Shown: positions 1 to 6,504, numbered from the stretch's first letter. The stretch: 20,234 nucleotides of DNA from Bacteroidales bacterium (GCA_029932445.1 JAOZQB010000019.1:1-20234), one strand, 5' to 3'. The notes: a model not told the origin generated them from the sequence alone. Numbers and translations: made by a program.

Positions 1-17
1 ATTAAAAGATTCTTCAT
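1..17 (-). CDS. Start of an unidentified gene, cut by the window edge
   Basis: On the minus strand an ATG at 17-15 overlaps the TGA stop of the upstream membrane-protein gene in an ATGA arrangement. It opens a frame whose first five residues read MKNLL before the sequence ends. The same ATGA overlap joins the two preceding genes, which makes a real translationally coupled start plausible. A Met-Lys start followed by Leu would suit a signal peptide or membrane protein. Only 17 nt are visible, so no product can be named and the frame could be accidental. Confidence 0.35.
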
Positions 18-505
18 TTATATTTTATCCATTGTTTCTTTCCTTCGGAATTATCAAAAATATCAACATTGAAACCCTTTGCAATTTTTTCGCTGAGAGG
101 TATTACTTTATTTCTTCTGTCCGTATAAAGAGGAATAATTTTTTTGTCGTTCATTACAAAATTTAATTTAACCTGTACATCTGAAAAATTCCCCGGAATT
201 GTTACGGCATTCATTTTTTGAGTTAAATTCACTCGTATTAAAGCAATGTAATGAATATTCGAAAAATCTTCCCATTTACCGGTCGTTTTAAACGCAATTT
301 TTTTATACCTTTTTATTCTTTTATTTTCGGTATCAACCAATATTCCTTTTTTAAATGTTACTATTAAAAGACCTGCTAAACTGAATATTAAACTGTAATA
401 CCGGGTTTGTAAAATCAAAACAAATCCGATAATAATTAAGAAAAAACCAAGGATTAAAACATTCAAAAATTCATACTTCTTTTTGATATCAATCAATTCC
501 TTCAT
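14..505 (-). CDS. Small membrane protein of unknown function
   Basis: This 163-residue protein is not one I recognise. Two closely spaced hydrophobic segments lie near the N-terminus (about residues 13-31 and 37-51) and form a probable helical hairpin in the inner membrane. A soluble C-terminal part of about 110 residues, rich in beta-prone stretches, probably lies in the cytoplasm. This layout resembles small bacterial PH-like (bPH) membrane proteins, but no diagnostic motif is visible and that is only an impression. The start ATG at 505 overlaps the TGA of the macro-domain gene by four bases (ATGA), implying translational coupling in one operon. A further gene seems to begin over its own stop codon. 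Confidence 0.75.
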   Translation of the reverse strand: MKELIDIKKKYEFLNVLILGFFLIIIGFVLILQTRYYSLIFSLAGLLIVTFKKGILVDTENKRIKRYKKIAFKTTGKWEDFSNIHYIALIRVNLTQKMNAVTIPGNFSDVQVKLNFVMNDKKIIPLYTDRRNKVIPLSEKIAKGFNVDIFDNSEGKKQWIKYK

Positions 506-1011
506 AATTTTTTTATTTTTTCTATATAAATTTGATAATTTTCATCATCAAAAACAGCAAAAATCACTTTTTTAATAAAGTTGTTTTGATTTAAAAACTG
601 ATATACAGTTTCAATTGCAATATCGGCAGCATCCGTTTTAGGAAAACGATAAACGCCGGTACTAATATTGGGAAAAGCAATTGATTTCGCATTTATTTCA
701 ACCGCTAAGTCCAAACTTTTCCTGTAGCAACTTTGCAAAAACAATGCATCATCTTCCCTGCCCGACCAAATCGGTCCGACGGTATGGATGACATATTTTG
801 CAGGCAAATTGTAGCCTTTCGTAACTTTTGCATCTCCGGTAGCACATCCGTTCAGCAAGCGGCATTCTTCAAGTAATTCTTCACCCGCTGCTCTGTGAAT
901 GGCACCGTCAACACCGCCTCCGCCCAATAAACTGTTATTCGCTGCATTTACAATTGCATCAACATTCAATTTTGTAATATCGCCTCTGTATAATTCGATA
1001 ATATTATTCAT
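502..1011 (-). CDS. Macro-domain protein, probable O-acetyl-ADP-ribose deacetylase
   Basis: A 169-residue single macro domain of the MacroD/YmdB type. These enzymes bind ADP-ribose and hydrolyse O-acetyl-ADP-ribose or remove mono-ADP-ribose from proteins. The family hallmarks are present: GDIT near residues 10-13, DAIVNAANNSLLGGGGVDGAIHRAAG (about 18-43, the distal-ribose and catalytic loop with its Asn and Asp), TGDAKVTKGYNLP (about 58-70), YVIHTVGP, and FPNISTGVYRFP (about 113-124, the phosphate-binding loop). Length is normal for a stand-alone macro protein, which would be cytoplasmic. It sits 35 nt after an RlpA-like gene and overlaps the next membrane-protein gene by 4 nt. No ADP-ribosyltransferase or sirtuin is visible nearby, so its physiological target is open. 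Confidence 0.93.
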   Translation of the reverse strand: MNNIIELYRGDITKLNVDAIVNAANNSLLGGGGVDGAIHRAAGEELLEECRLLNGCATGDAKVTKGYNLPAKYVIHTVGPIWSGREDDALFLQSCYRKSLDLAVEINAKSIAFPNISTGVYRFPKTDAADIAIETVYQFLNQNNFIKKVIFAVFDDENYQIYIEKIKKL

Positions 1012-1046
1012 TTAAATTACAGCTAAGATGTTATATTTTTAAAAAT

Positions 1047-1439
1047 TTATCCTTTTTTCAGAATTTCAATCTTAACGGGGGCAATACCCGATTTAGCTAA
1101 ACCGATTTGAATGGCAGCTTTTCTTGATAAATCAATAATTCTGCCCTTTTTATACGGTCCGCGATCATTAATCCGAACAATCACACTTTTATTGTTATTA
1201 AGATTTGTTACCTTAACTTTTGTTCCGAAGGGTAATTTTCGATGAGCTGCCGTAAATTTATTCATATCAAAAATGTCACCGCTTGCAGTTTTTTTACCGT
1301 TAAATCCCGGTCCGTACCAACTGGCTTCACCTTTTTGATAAAATTCATAATGTGCAAATTCCTTTTTATTTTTACTTACGGAACAAGAACCGGAAAACAA
1401 AAAACCTCCCAAAACAATAAAAACAATGATTCTTTGCAT
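1047..1439 (-). CDS. RlpA-like double-psi beta-barrel lipoprotein
   Basis: A protein of about 130 residues made of a lipoprotein signal peptide (hydrophobic stretch, then a lipobox ending SGSC near residue 18-20) and one RlpA-type double-psi beta-barrel. Visible hallmarks are GEASWYGPGFNGKKTASG, FTAAHRKLPFGTKVKVTN, and VRINDRGPYKKGRIIDLSRKAA, containing the acidic and His positions associated with lytic transglycosylase activity in RlpA. There is no SPOR domain, so septal targeting as in E. coli RlpA is uncertain. I place the start at the ATG at 1439; an in-frame GTG lies directly upstream at 1442 but has no reason to be preferred. A -7 box (1474-1481) precedes it. It is the first gene of the minus-strand set with the macro-domain gene. 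Confidence 0.9.
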   Translation of the reverse strand: MQRIIVFIVLGGFLFSGSCSVSKNKKEFAHYEFYQKGEASWYGPGFNGKKTASGDIFDMNKFTAAHRKLPFGTKVKVTNLNNNKSVIVRINDRGPYKKGRIIDLSRKAAIQIGLAKSGIAPVKIEILKKG

Positions 1440-1473
1440 CACAATTTATTAATTAATTTGAATATAATTATTA

Positions 1474-1481
1474 CAAATTTA
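1474..1481 (-). promoter_or_regulatory. Candidate -7 box for the rlpA-like gene
   Basis: On the minus strand this reads TAAATTTG, a full match to the Bacteroidota -7 consensus TAnnTTTG, about 35 nt before the ATG at 1439. No convincing -33 element is visible. It lies back to back with the aroA box at 1515-1522. Confidence 0.45.
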
Positions 1482-1514
1482 TTAAAAAAACCCATTCGGC
1501 TTAAATAGTTTCTT

Positions 1515-1522
1515 TATTTTTG
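1515..1522 (+). promoter_or_regulatory. Candidate -7 box for the DAHP synthase gene
   Basis: TATTTTTG matches TAnnTTTG. It ends only 13 nt before the ATG at 1536, which implies a very short 5' leader. No clear -33 motif is visible. Confidence 0.4.
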
Positions 1523-1535
1523 TAAAAAATAAATT

Positions 1536-2639
1536 ATGCCTGAATTAAGTCAAACTGAAAAACTTTTTGCAAACCGTAAAAACGGTGATTTTTTTATGAT
1601 TGCCGGACCTTGCAGTGCCGAAACGGAAAAACAAGTTACAGAAACTGCTAAACAAATTTCAAAATGTAAGAAAGTTAAAGTTTTCAGAGCAGGTATTTGG
1701 AAACCCAGAACCAGCCCGGGAAATTTTGAAGGTATCGGTGAACCGGCCTTTGATTGGCTTCGAAAAGTAAAAAAAGAAACGGGTCTGCTAACAACAACCG
1801 AAGCTGCCACACCTGAACATATTGAAATTTGTCTTAAAAACAGAGATGCTTTAGACATCATATGGATTGGTGCCAGAACAACGGCAAATCCTTTTTCAAT
1901 ACAAGCTCTGGCAGATGCTCTGAGAGGTGTTGACATTCCGGTTTTAGTTAAAAATCCTTTAAATCCTGATATTAACTTATGGGCCGGAGCAATTGAACGA
2001 TTTCAAAAAGCCGGAATAAAAAATATTGGTACAATCCATCGAGGATTCTACCCTTTTGAAAAAACAAACTTACGAAATCTTCCGAAATGGGAATTAGCCA
2101 TTGAAATAAAAAGCTTGTTCCCGGATCTTCCGATTATCAATGATCCGAGCCATATCGCCGGAAACCGTGATTACATATTTGATATTGCTCAAAAAGCGCT
2201 TAACTTAAATTTTGACGGTTTAATGGTTGAAACACATATAAATCCGAATACGGCCTTAAGTGACGCAAAGCAACAAATTACACCGAACACCTTACAGTCT
2301 TTACTTAAAAATTTACAATTCAGAAAATCAAGCTCTGAAAATTCAGAATTTATTGATTTGTTGGAACAATACAGAGAAAAAATTGATTCCATTGATTTTC
2401 AACTTATTGAATTACTTAATAAACGTATGGACATTACGGAAGAAATCGGAAAATATAAATTGCAAAATAATGTCAGTATTTTCCAATTAAAACGGTGGTT
2501 GAATATTTCCGAAACCAGACAAGAATTCGGGAACTCATTGGGAATGGACAATCAGTTTATTAAACGAATTTTACAACTTGTGCATCGAGAATCTATTCGT
2601 TTGCAATCTGAAATTATGAATCAAAATAAAAAGAATTGA
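1536..2639 (+). CDS. Bifunctional DAHP synthase / chorismate mutase (type II)
   Basis: This 367-residue fusion catalyses the first step of the shikimate pathway (phosphoenolpyruvate plus erythrose 4-phosphate to DAHP) and, later in the pathway, chorismate to prephenate. Residues 1 to about 262 are a type I-beta (KDO8P-synthase-like) DAHP synthase: GPCSAET (24-30, with the metal-binding Cys), KPRTSP (56-61), WIGARTTANPFS (110-121), VKNP (138-141), HRGF (168-171), DPSHIAG (203-209) and VETHINP (231-237). Residues about 273-360 are an AroQ-class chorismate mutase helix bundle (LLEQYREKIDSID, LLNKRM, IGKYK, VHRESIRLQ). In Bacillus the mutase is fused at the N-terminus; the C-terminal order seen here is common in Bacteroidota. 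The fusion may let prephenate regulate the synthase. It appears to be transcribed alone. Confidence 0.95.
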   Translation: MPELSQTEKLFANRKNGDFFMIAGPCSAETEKQVTETAKQISKCKKVKVFRAGIWKPRTSPGNFEGIGEPAFDWLRKVKKETGLLTTTEAATPEHIEICLKNRDALDIIWIGARTTANPFSIQALADALRGVDIPVLVKNPLNPDINLWAGAIERFQKAGIKNIGTIHRGFYPFEKTNLRNLPKWELAIEIKSLFPDLPIINDPSHIAGNRDYIFDIAQKALNLNFDGLMVETHINPNTALSDAKQQITPNTLQSLLKNLQFRKSSSENSEFIDLLEQYREKIDSIDFQLIELLNKRMDITEEIGKYKLQNNVSIFQLKRWLNISETRQEFGNSLGMDNQFIKRILQLVHRESIRLQSEIMNQNKKN

Positions 2640-2662
2640 TTTTTACCTTCGCAATTTAAAAT

Positions 2663-2670
2663 TATCTTTG
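2663..2670 (+). promoter_or_regulatory. Candidate -7 box for the nusB operon
   Basis: TATCTTTG matches TAnnTTTG and ends 22 nt before the nusB ATG at 2693. It sits just after the stop codon of the preceding gene. No intrinsic terminator is visible between the two genes, so read-through is also possible. Confidence 0.45.
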
Positions 2671-2692
2671 TAAAAATTTTCAGAATTAAAGA

Positions 2693-3640
2693 ATGTTAAA
2701 CAGAAGAGTATTAAGGATTAAAGTTCTGCAAGTAGTTTATGCCCAGATAAAAAAAGAGTCAAATTCTTTGCAAAAAGCAGAAAATGAACTTCTTTTCAGC
2801 ATACAAAAAACCTATGATTTATATTGGTATCTTATGTTATTGCTCGAAGATTTAACAGCTTATGCAGCAAAAATTACCGATATTCGCAAAACTAAAAAAT
2901 TTGCAAGCGAAGAAGAAAAAAATCCGAATCAAAAACTCATAAATAACAGAGTTACTAAACTTATCAGCCAAAACGAAAGCTATCAAAATCAAATTAACGA
3001 AAAGAAATTAAGTTGGGATAATCATCCGGAATTGATTAAAAACATATACAAAAAACTTGAAAATTCCGAAATATTTAAAATTTATCTTTTTGAAAAAGAT
3101 GATAATTTCAGAAATGACAAACGAATTTTAAAATTTATTTTTTCTGAATTACTTTTTAATTGTAAAGAATTATATACAACTTTAGAAGAAGAAAGTATCT
3201 TTTGGATTAATGATATCGACTTTATTTTAACAAAATTAACGCATACAGTTGATAATATTAAGAATCATCAACCGGACAGTTTAGTATTTCCCGGAAAATT
3301 TAAGCAACCCGAAGATAAAGAATTTGTAATTAATTTGTTACGGAATACATTAATTCACACTGAAGAATATACTAAAATAATTGAAAATAATATTGTAAAC
3401 TGGGATATTGATAGAGTAGCAGATTTTGAAAAAATTGTAATGATGACTGCTGTATCAGAAATCATAAAATTCCCTTCAATTCCGGTAAATGTTACGTTTA
3501 ATGAATATATTGAATTAGCAAAACTGTTCGGAACGGATAAAAGCGGAAGTTTTATTAACGGAATTCTGGACAAAATCATTGGTTATTTGAAGAAAGAAGA
3601 ACTTTTTATAAAGACCGGAAGAGGTTTAGCTGATAAATAA
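2693..3640 (+). CDS. nusB: Transcription antitermination factor NusB, long Bacteroidota form
   Basis: NusB binds boxA RNA together with ribosomal protein S10 (NusE) and supports antitermination of rRNA operons. The C-terminal portion (about residues 205-300) carries the recognisable NusB helical fold: FVINLLRNTLIHTEEYTKIIEN, NWDIDRVADFEKIVMMTAVSEI, FPSIPVNVTFNEYIELAKLFGTDKSGSFINGILDKI. The start, with NRRVLRIKVLQVVYA, corresponds to the NusB N-terminal helix. At 315 residues it is more than twice the length of E. coli NusB; the extra sequence lies between these parts (about residues 50-200), is rich in Lys, Glu and Asn, and looks helical. Long NusB proteins of this kind are usual in Bacteroidota. 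It starts a five-gene run, with the next start 9 nt after its stop. Confidence 0.93.
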   Translation: MLNRRVLRIKVLQVVYAQIKKESNSLQKAENELLFSIQKTYDLYWYLMLLLEDLTAYAAKITDIRKTKKFASEEEKNPNQKLINNRVTKLISQNESYQNQINEKKLSWDNHPELIKNIYKKLENSEIFKIYLFEKDDNFRNDKRILKFIFSELLFNCKELYTTLEEESIFWINDIDFILTKLTHTVDNIKNHQPDSLVFPGKFKQPEDKEFVINLLRNTLIHTEEYTKIIENNIVNWDIDRVADFEKIVMMTAVSEIIKFPSIPVNVTFNEYIELAKLFGTDKSGSFINGILDKIIGYLKKEELFIKTGRGLADK

Positions 3641-3649
3641 TTAAATAAA

Positions 3650-4093
3650 ATGAACCTTTCACAGAAAATATTAACAATAATTATTATTTTTGCCGTTTGG
3701 ATAAATTTTCTGTCATGTACTGATAAGACTGAAGAAAATAAACAATCGGAAAACTATACAGGAAACGCAAAGATTGAATTTCTTGACACGATACATGATT
3801 TCGGAATTTTGAAAGAAAATGAAATTGTAGAATATACATTTAAATATACAAATACGGGAACTGCTCCCTTAAAAATAAAAAATATTGAAACGGATTGCGG
3901 TTGTACGATTCCGAAATATGATAAAAAATCGGTGCTTCCCGGTGAAAAAGCAAGAATAAAAGTTACTTTTGACAGCCAAGGATTCAGAAACAATATTTAT
4001 AAAACGATTACCGTTAAATCAAATGCTGAAACAAGCAAAATTAAGTTAATTTTAACGGCTTATATTAAAAATAATAAATCATTAGATTATTAA
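3650..4093 (+). CDS. DUF1573-family lipoprotein
   Basis: This 147-residue protein has a lipoprotein signal peptide (hydrophobic residues about 6-21, lipobox NFLSC) followed by a single DUF1573 domain, an immunoglobulin-like beta-sandwich. Hallmarks are FLDTIHDFGILKENE, YTFKYTNTGTAPLKIKNIETDCGCTIPKYDKKSVLPGEKARIKVTFDS. DUF1573 proteins are abundant in Bacteroidota, where they often follow nusB and precede yajC, as here; their biochemical function is not established. Location is probably the periplasmic face of a membrane. The two Cys of the DCGC motif are conserved in the family. It lies 9 nt after nusB and 19 nt before yajC, so it is probably cotranscribed with them. Confidence 0.9.
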   Translation: MNLSQKILTIIIIFAVWINFLSCTDKTEENKQSENYTGNAKIEFLDTIHDFGILKENEIVEYTFKYTNTGTAPLKIKNIETDCGCTIPKYDKKSVLPGEKARIKVTFDSQGFRNNIYKTITVKSNAETSKIKLILTAYIKNNKSLDY

Positions 4094-4112
4094 ATTAAAA
4101 AATTAAAAAAAC

Positions 4113-4436
4113 ATGACACAATTAAATTCAGTATTATTAATGGCCGGACAAGGAAAAGAAGGTGACCCGATGCAAATGTTAATTTTTATGGGTATCATCG
4201 TTGTAGTATTTTACTTCTTTATGATTCGTCCGCAAATGAAAAAACGAAAAGAAGTTGCTAAATTCAGAAGCGAAATGAAACAAGGCGATAAAGTAATGAC
4301 CATCGGTGGTATTCAAGGCAAAGTTAATGCGATTAAAGAAGATGCCGTAATTGTAGAAACAGAGGGCGGAACTTTATTAAAAATTGACAAAAATGCCATC
4401 ATTAAAGATTCAACCGGCTTAATGATGCAAAAATAA
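4113..4436 (+). CDS. yajC: Preprotein translocase subunit YajC
   Basis: A 107-residue single-span inner-membrane protein that associates with SecDF and SecYEG during protein export. The membrane helix spans about residues 22-38 (MLIFMGIIVVVFYFFMI) and is followed by the family signature RPQMKKRKE, then a small cytoplasmic domain with GDKVMTIGGIQGKV and IVETEGGTLLKIDKNAI. Length is normal. Its place between the DUF1573 lipoprotein and the YbbR-domain gene matches the usual Bacteroidota arrangement, except that an extra lipoprotein gene intervenes downstream. No separate promoter is evident. Confidence 0.95.
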   Translation: MTQLNSVLLMAGQGKEGDPMQMLIFMGIIVVVFYFFMIRPQMKKRKEVAKFRSEMKQGDKVMTIGGIQGKVNAIKEDAVIVETEGGTLLKIDKNAIIKDSTGLMMQK

Positions 4437-4462
4437 CAAGCTGTTAACCAATAATTTAAAAG

Positions 4463-5017
4463 ATGAAAAACAAAGGAATTATATTAATTGCATTATTCGC
4501 AATCGTTCTTGCATTCGGATCTTGTAAAAAAGGAGTAAATGACCCGTCCTTTTCTTTCAAATCAAGAGATGCCAGAATTACTGCTGATTGGGTTTTAAGT
4601 TCTATGAACAAATCAAGAGTTGAAGTTACAACAGCAGGTCAGGAAACCCTTTATACATCAACAACAACTTATGTTTTTGACGGAACTGACATGACTGAAA
4701 CATCGAATAACGGAATCGGGGATGATATTGAATCCTATTCTTATTCATACGAAATTGTTATAAATGATGACGGAACTTATAATGAAACTGAAACTAATGA
4801 CGGTGAAAAATTCGAAAAAACCGATTACTGGTTTTGGGCAAATTCCGATAAAACAAAAATAGCTGTTACATTTTCCGGAAACGGAACATACATGATTGAT
4901 CGCTTGGCAAAAGATGAATTGGTTTTAACACAATCAACGGTTACATCGGAAACAGATTCAGACGGATACGTTACGACAGTTAACAATGATCTGATAATGA
5001 GTTTCACTAAAAAATAA
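4463..5017 (+). CDS. Lipoprotein of unknown function, lipocalin-like in appearance
   Basis: This 184-residue predicted lipoprotein has a hydrophobic signal segment at about residues 5-18 and a lipobox AFGSC with the acylated Cys near residue 21. The mature part is rich in Thr, Ser and acidic residues and alternates as expected of an all-beta protein, with short strands such as TTTYVFDGTDMT, SYSYEIVINDDGTYNET, DYWFWANSDKTKIAVTFSG, ELVLTQSTV and DLIMSFTKK. The early W-V-L segment and terminal strand resemble Bacteroidota lipocalin-like lipoproteins that report TADWVLSSM-type starts, but I cannot assign a ligand. It lies 26 nt after yajC and 23 nt before the YbbR-domain gene, so it is probably cotranscribed. 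I do not recognise it as a standard member of this cluster. Confidence 0.75.
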   Translation: MKNKGIILIALFAIVLAFGSCKKGVNDPSFSFKSRDARITADWVLSSMNKSRVEVTTAGQETLYTSTTTYVFDGTDMTETSNNGIGDDIESYSYSYEIVINDDGTYNETETNDGEKFEKTDYWFWANSDKTKIAVTFSGNGTYMIDRLAKDELVLTQSTVTSETDSDGYVTTVNNDLIMSFTKK

Positions 5018-5040
5018 GTTAACTTATAAATAACTATCCG

Positions 5041-5997
5041 ATGAATGTTAAAAAATCGAAAATATCACGAAAAAGATTGGTGATATTTTCGATTTTTGTA
5101 ATTATTGCAGGCGTTTTTTGGTTCTTAAGTGCTATGAACCAAGAATATACAACAAAGATTAATTATAAAGTAGAATTTATTGATTTCCCTGCAGATGTCA
5201 GACCGGCATCAGCCGTTCCGGAAAAACTTCAAGTTACTATTAAAGATTACGGATATAATTTAATCGGAAAAACCGGTTCAAACCAACCCTTAAAAATCAG
5301 TATAAAAAAATATGCCGTAAAAGATAAAAATGATAAATCAAAATTAATAATATCGACCCATCTTTTATCTGACAAATTCTTTCCTGAAGCTTCCGGCATC
5401 AATATTCTTTCTGTTGATCCTGAAACGGTTATATTTAAAGTTGAAAAGTTAAAGACGAAAAAAGTTCCTATAAATATGAATATTGATTTTTCTTGCACAC
5501 CGCTTTTTATGCAATCGGGTAAAATCCAAATTATACCGGACAGCATTATTGTTTCGGGTACTGAAAAAACCATTAAGAATATTTTATTTGCAGAAACGGA
5601 AGCTGCAAAATTCCCTGATTTAAGTGATACACTTCGAACAACATGTAAATTAAAAAAAATAAACGGAATTAAAATTTCTGCCAAACAAGTAAAAATAATT
5701 ATTCCTGTTGAAAAATATACCGAAAATTCTGTTATCGTTCCTTTACAAATTAAAAATTGTCCGGACAGTTTAAAACTTATCACATTTCCGGACAAAATAA
5801 CAATTACTTATAAAGTTGTTTTAAGCCAATTTAAATCAGTTAAAAAGGAAGACTTTATACTTTTTGTTGACTGTAATGAAATTGAAAAAAATCATCCGGA
5901 GAAGTTAAAAATAATGATTGAAAGCTATCCTAAATTTCTGAAATCAGTACAAATTTCACCTGAATTTATTGAGTACGTTATTGAAAAAAATCAATAA
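5041..5997 (+). CDS. YbbR-like domain protein
   Basis: This 318-residue protein has a short basic cytoplasmic N-terminus, one membrane helix (about residues 14-32) and a long extracytoplasmic part with tandem YbbR-like beta domains (for example VDPETVIFKVEKLKTKKVPI and the DSIIVSGTEKTIKNI segment, which resemble the repeated strand-loop-strand pattern of CdaR/YbbR). In Firmicutes YbbR (CdaR) regulates the diadenylate cyclase CdaA; no cyclase gene is seen here, so that role is not implied. In Bacteroidota a YbbR-domain gene is often found after yajC. Its first 20 codons contain an 18-bp perfect inverted repeat (5051-5097). It is the last gene of the nusB run; the coaE gene that often follows in related genomes is absent. 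Confidence 0.82.
   Translation: MNVKKSKISRKRLVIFSIFVIIAGVFWFLSAMNQEYTTKINYKVEFIDFPADVRPASAVPEKLQVTIKDYGYNLIGKTGSNQPLKISIKKYAVKDKNDKSKLIISTHLLSDKFFPEASGINILSVDPETVIFKVEKLKTKKVPINMNIDFSCTPLFMQSGKIQIIPDSIIVSGTEKTIKNILFAETEAAKFPDLSDTLRTTCKLKKINGIKISAKQVKIIIPVEKYTENSVIVPLQIKNCPDSLKLITFPDKITITYKVVLSQFKSVKKEDFILFVDCNEIEKNHPEKLKIMIESYPKFLKSVQISPEFIEYVIEKNQ
5051..5097 (+). repeat. 18-bp perfect hairpin within the ybbR coding start
   Basis: AAAAATCGAAAATATCAC at 5051-5068 is the exact reverse complement of 5080-5097, with an 11-nt loop (5069-5079). The 3' arm ends in five T residues, so the RNA resembles an A/U-rich intrinsic terminator or attenuator. It starts 10 nt after the first base of the ATG and spans codons 4 to 19 of the YbbR-domain gene. 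Confidence 0.85.
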
Positions 5998-6034
5998 TAT
6001 TTTTCTAAAATACCTATTGATTAATAATTTTTAT

Positions 6035-6042
6035 TAATTTTG
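6035..6042 (+). promoter_or_regulatory. Candidate -7 box for tRNA-Arg
   Basis: TAATTTTG matches TAnnTTTG and ends 14 nt before the first base of the tRNA. A TTG at 6017-6019 is too close (15-nt gap) to be a typical -33 element. Confidence 0.45.
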
Positions 6043-6056
6043 CAATCCGAAAAAAC

Positions 6057-6130
6057 GGTCTCGTAGCTCAGTCGGATAGAGCAACAGCCTTCTAAGCTGT
6101 GGGTCGCAGGTTCGAATCCTGCCGGGATCA
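6057..6130 (+). tRNA. tRNA-Arg (anticodon TCT)
   Basis: A complete cloverleaf of 74 nt. The 7-bp acceptor stem pairs GGTCTCG with CGGGATC (two G-U pairs). The D arm is GCTC/GAGC. The anticodon stem ACAGC/GCTGT closes the loop CTTCTAA, giving anticodon TCT, which reads AGA. The T arm is GCAGG/CCTGC with loop TTCGAAT, and the discriminator base is A. The CCA end is not encoded (CAC follows), so it must be added after transcription. AGA is a frequent Arg codon in this AT-rich window. Confidence 0.96.
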
Positions 6131-6143
6131 CACTTAAAAACAT

Positions 6144-6183
6144 AAAAGCTTTGCATATCAATAGATTGCAGGGCTTTTTTTAT
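6144..6183 (+). terminator. Intrinsic terminator after tRNA-Arg
   Basis: Positions 6144-6155 pair with 6167-6178 over 12 bp, including two G-U pairs (AAAAGCTTTGCA with TGCAGGGCTTTT), around an 11-nt loop. A run of seven T residues starts at 6175. It begins 14 nt after the tRNA. Confidence 0.8.
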
Positions 6184-6496
6184 TTTCATACTATATATTA
6201 ATCCACATTATTACTTTCGTGTGGGTTTTGCCGTTCATAAATAATGTGGAGTCAAAAGTTTATGTTGATTATTGTAAATGTTTAATAACCCGAATTTGGA
6301 AAATAATCAAAACAAAATGGCGTAAGCTAACTTTTAACTCCTGAATTATATGAATAATTCAGGTTAAATTTCTCATGCTGAAAAACATAGCTTCAAAAAA
6401 CAATTATAAATTACTGTATTTCAAAGATATTAGCATTTAAATTTTGAAATAAAACAAAAATTAACAAATCTGTACCTCTATTAATTAAACTTATAC
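6184..6496. other. Gene-free stretch with competing inverted repeats
   Basis: No credible coding frame is seen between the tRNA terminator and the nifJ promoter. Four inverted repeats occupy 6202-6366. A: 6202-6212 with 6240-6250, 11 bp perfect. B: 6248-6260 with 6329-6341, 12 of 13 bp. C: 6265-6273 with 6302-6310, 9 bp perfect, nested inside B. D: 6340-6349 with 6354-6363, 10 bp perfect with a 4-nt loop. A and D each share bases with the B stem, so A plus D and the long B/C hairpin cannot form together. The remainder (about 6370-6480) is AT-rich without visible structure. It may be a structured RNA, a decayed palindromic element, or protein-binding sites. Confidence 0.6.
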
Positions 6497-6504
6497 TAAA
6501 TTTG
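6497..6504 (+). promoter_or_regulatory. Candidate -7 box for nifJ
   Basis: TAAATTTG matches TAnnTTTG and ends 32 nt before the nifJ ATG at 6537. No clear TTTG -33 element is present at the expected distance. Confidence 0.45.

Noticed and set aside
1242..1508. 88-residue plus-strand frame antisense to the RlpA-like gene
   Set aside because: It is the complement of the conserved barrel domain and has no features of its own.
5247..5795. 182-residue minus-strand frame antisense to the YbbR-domain gene
   Set aside because: Long but antisense to a supported gene in a clear operon; its hydrophobic composition comes from reading A-rich codons in reverse.
6057..6130. tRNA-Arg as an integration site for a mobile element
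   Set aside because: I found no second copy of the tRNA 3' end, no integrase gene and no change of gene content downstream within the window.
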